64,000 bases of DNA. It comes from Halorientalis regularis. GTDB taxonomy: Archaea > Halobacteriota > Halobacteria > Halobacteriales > Haloarculaceae. The stretch covers positions 62,001 through 126,000 of the forward strand of contig NZ_JALJCL010000012.1 in the NCBI RefSeq assembly GCF_023698535.1. Direction: 5' to 3'. Below the pieces are notes generated by a model. It had not been told where the DNA came from, searched no databases, and was given only the letters and a program-made list of their open reading frames with translations. Positions 62,412-64,000 of the stretch are shown here, piece by piece (position 1 is the first letter of the stretch; each line of letters opens with the position of its first letter). Position numbers and translations under genes: made by a program.

Positions 62412-62753
62412 CTATCGGATATCGACCGTGCCAGAATCTTCACTCAGGACACCCTGCTCAAACTTGTCACCATACTGCTGTTCGATCCACTGTGAGACCC
62501 GTTCCTCCTGACGGTCGACCGTCCACTCCTCCTCCGGGAACGATTCGAACTGTATCCACCCGTCTTCCGTATCCGAGTACCCTATCAGATGGACCTGATT
62601 CGTTTCGCTCCCGTACAGCGCCATCGTGTAGATAACGAACGGGTCATCGCTCCCTCCCTTGAGGACGGATAACGGGACGATTCGAGCGTCTTGCTGTTTG
62701 AGGTGTTCCGCTTCTTCGTCCGTTAGTGGACGGTCCGGTAATGCTTCCAGCAC
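62412..62753 (-). CDS. Hypothetical haloarchaeal protein, 113 residues
   Basis: Soluble and acidic. RPLTDEEAEHLKQQDARIVPLSVL at the start, then VIYTMALYGSETNQVHLIGYSDTEDGWIQFESFPEEEW and a helical end VSQWIEQQYGDKFEQG. Compact alpha/beta domain; no motif that I recognise. Codon use fits the core genome, so it is probably a real gene. It is about 120 bases upstream of the other hypothetical gene on the same strand. Confidence 0.6.
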   Translation of the reverse strand: MLEALPDRPLTDEEAEHLKQQDARIVPLSVLKGGSDDPFVIYTMALYGSETNQVHLIGYSDTEDGWIQFESFPEEEWTVDRQEERVSQWIEQQYGDKFEQGVLSEDSGTVDIR

Positions 62754-62802
62754 ACTGGTTCAGTTGAGTCTAGGTCACCAAAATGCTTCGGGGACCACTG
62801 TT

Positions 62803-63498
62803 GGTCGTGTTCAGATGAGCCAATTCCATGCGAAGGCAAATGATTGTAACCACTCACCAGCAGTTTTTCGTTCGGCGTTGCTGAAACAGTTTGAAAATAA
62901 ATAGGTGTGCCATTTTACCTCACAAAAGACACGTTTGGTACTATCCCGATTTTCGTGGCATTCGTATCTGAAATCGAGACCGTGTCGCTGGCAGACGTGT
63001 TTCAGCGGGCCCGCTCCATCAACGAGAAACACAGGTCGTCAACGTCGTGTTTCTCACGGAGTTCGGCAAAGAATGTGTGAGCAAGTACATTCGTTCTCAC
63101 TGGCTCAAGCTTTGTATGAAGTAGTTCGTTCGTCTCGGGATTGACCGCAGCGTACAGCCAGTATTGCTCGTTGTCGAGTTGGATCACGGTCTCGTCGACT
63201 GCAACGTGATCCGGCTGGCGTCCGTCTTGGGGCTGTAGATCGGCCTTGTGAACCCAGCTGTGAACGGTGGATCGTTCGCGTCGGACACCGAATACCTCAA
63301 GAAACGATACAGTATTCGAAAGCGAGAGTCCAGCCAGATGTAACTGAATACTGAGCCTCATCAGCAGTCGCGGTGTCGCTTCTCGCTCCACAAACTCTAA
63401 CTCGATCTGGTCTAAACAGCCGTTGAGGCGGTCGGTTTTTGGCATAGAGCACTAAAAACCGCTCCCGCCTCACTTTTCAATCTTATCTGAACACCGCC
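62803..63498 (-). mobile_element. Decayed IS6-family element, inserted into a second copy
   Basis: Inverted-repeat ends GGTCGTGTTCAGATGAG (62803-62819) and the complement of GGCGGTGTTCAGATAAG (63482-63498). Related to the intact element at 42973. Its right end abuts the cut transposase of another IS6 copy (63499-63761). Confidence 0.7.
62811..63445 (-). pseudogene. IS6-family transposase with frameshift
   Basis: From ATG 63445 the frame is good through HVAVDETVIQLDNEQYWLYAAV and LREKHDVDDL, then shifts by one frame; the other frame continues FLVDGAGPLKHVCQRHGLDF and GEWLQSFAFAWNWLI. In addition the usual catalytic Glu in xIERVF is replaced (STKRVF). Two independent defects, so the copy is inactive. 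Confidence 0.8.
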
Positions 63499-63761
63499 GT
63501 AAATGGGCTTTGTGAACCCAATTATGCACGGTGGATCGTGCGCGTTGGACAATGAATATATCAAGCAGCGAAACAGTATTCGAAAGCGAAAGTCCAGCCA
63601 GATGTAGCTGAATACCGAGCTTCATCAGCAGACGCGGTGTCGCCTGGTGTTCAACAAACTCTAAGTCGATCTGGTCGACACTACCGCCGAGGCGTGTGTT
63701 TTCGGGCATGGACACTCAGAAAACACACCGCCTCACTATTCATCCTTATCTGAACACCACC
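63499..63761 (-). pseudogene. 5' remnant of another IS6 transposase with its terminal repeat
   Basis: Terminal repeat complement GGTGGTGTTCAGATAAG at 63745-63761. The frame from ATG 63715 reads ATPRLLMKLGIQLHLAGLSL and RARSTVHNWVHKAH, then runs into the end of the neighbouring IS6 copy at 63498. The rest of this transposase is absent from the window. Confidence 0.75.
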
Positions 63762-64000
63762 GAGAGGATTGACCCTAGTTCATTCGGCTTTAGCTAATAC
63801 TTAGAGTCATACTAAATCCCATTGATATGAGGAGAGATCTCGTTAGAACGGGACTGCTACGGGACGAAAAGACGGTTTCCAAAGGTTCTGTATCGGCTAC
63901 TTTCAGCTGCAACAGCGCTTCAGTTGTTAGATTCCTTCATCTACTACCATCAAGCATTATTTCTTGATAAAGTATTACTGATAGTCTTAGCTAAAGATGA
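63762..64000. other. Terminal stretch without recognisable feature
   Basis: A+T-rich; no gene, repeat or IS end seen before the window ends. Confidence 0.5.

Noticed and set aside
1-64000. CRISPR arrays, rRNA and tRNA genes
   Set aside because: No regularly spaced direct repeats, no rRNA signatures and no tRNA T-loop consensus were found by eye.

Overview
The window is haloarchaeal chromosome (class Halobacteria). It is GC-rich, its proteins are strongly acidic, genes often overlap by 4 bases, several promoters put a TATA box about 26 bases before the start codon (leaderless mRNAs), Tat-type lipoproteins are frequent, and many families are halophile-specific (HalOD1, HTH_10/Bat, RdfA, haloarchaeal IS elements). 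I cannot name the genus. I saw no rRNA, tRNA or CRISPR array.

Layout. (1) 1-7.4 kb, minus strand: a peptide/opine-type ABC transporter operon with two solute-binding proteins and a creatininase-family amidohydrolase; the last ATPase runs off the left edge. (2) 7.9-13.9 kb: a metal-trafficking block. A P-loop ATPase with a Cys/His tail, a short HEAT-like protein and a COG0523 (CobW) GTPase are divergent from an ECF metal transporter (CbiM, small membrane subunit, CbiQ, CbiO). (3) 14-23.6 kb: membrane and Tat-exported proteins that look like a metal/haem handling set (P19/Tp34-like lipoprotein, DyP-like protein, a polytopic protein with a CCCC motif, an AH-motif polytopic protein, two paralogous small membrane proteins), a two-wHTH regulator and a short CtaA. 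(4) 23.6-29.5 kb: two convergent IS4-type transposases, then a TauE/SafE permease and an Nramp-like transporter with an uncertain start. (5) 30-48 kb: an accessory region full of remnants: a GST fragment, a frameshifted fragment, an IS6 copy with a nonsense codon, a wHTH/TumE toxin-antitoxin-like pair, an intact TnpB inside a broken PD-(D/E)XK nuclease, an ArdC-like metallopeptidase, a GIY-YIG-like pseudogene, three lipoproteins around a Bat-like regulator, a TFB fragment and a decayed IS6 copy. (6) 48-50.7 kb: an SMC-related protein and RdfA, convergent. (7) 51.4-61.3 kb: an IclR regulator, an acetone carboxylase operon (acxABC) and two AMP-forming acyl-CoA ligases. (8) 61.4-64 kb: a TnpB-less IS605-like remnant, two hypothetical genes and nested IS6 remnants.

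How the genes work together. Region 7 reads as ketone use: acetone carboxylase makes acetoacetate and a ligase could activate it to the CoA ester, probably under the IclR protein. Region 2 reads as uptake plus insertion of a transition metal (Co, Ni or Zn not resolved). The three lipoproteins of region 5 share one upstream element, CTAG-N4-CTAG, at near-constant distance from their start codons, with a Bat-like regulator between two of them; this is the least expected regulatory signal here.
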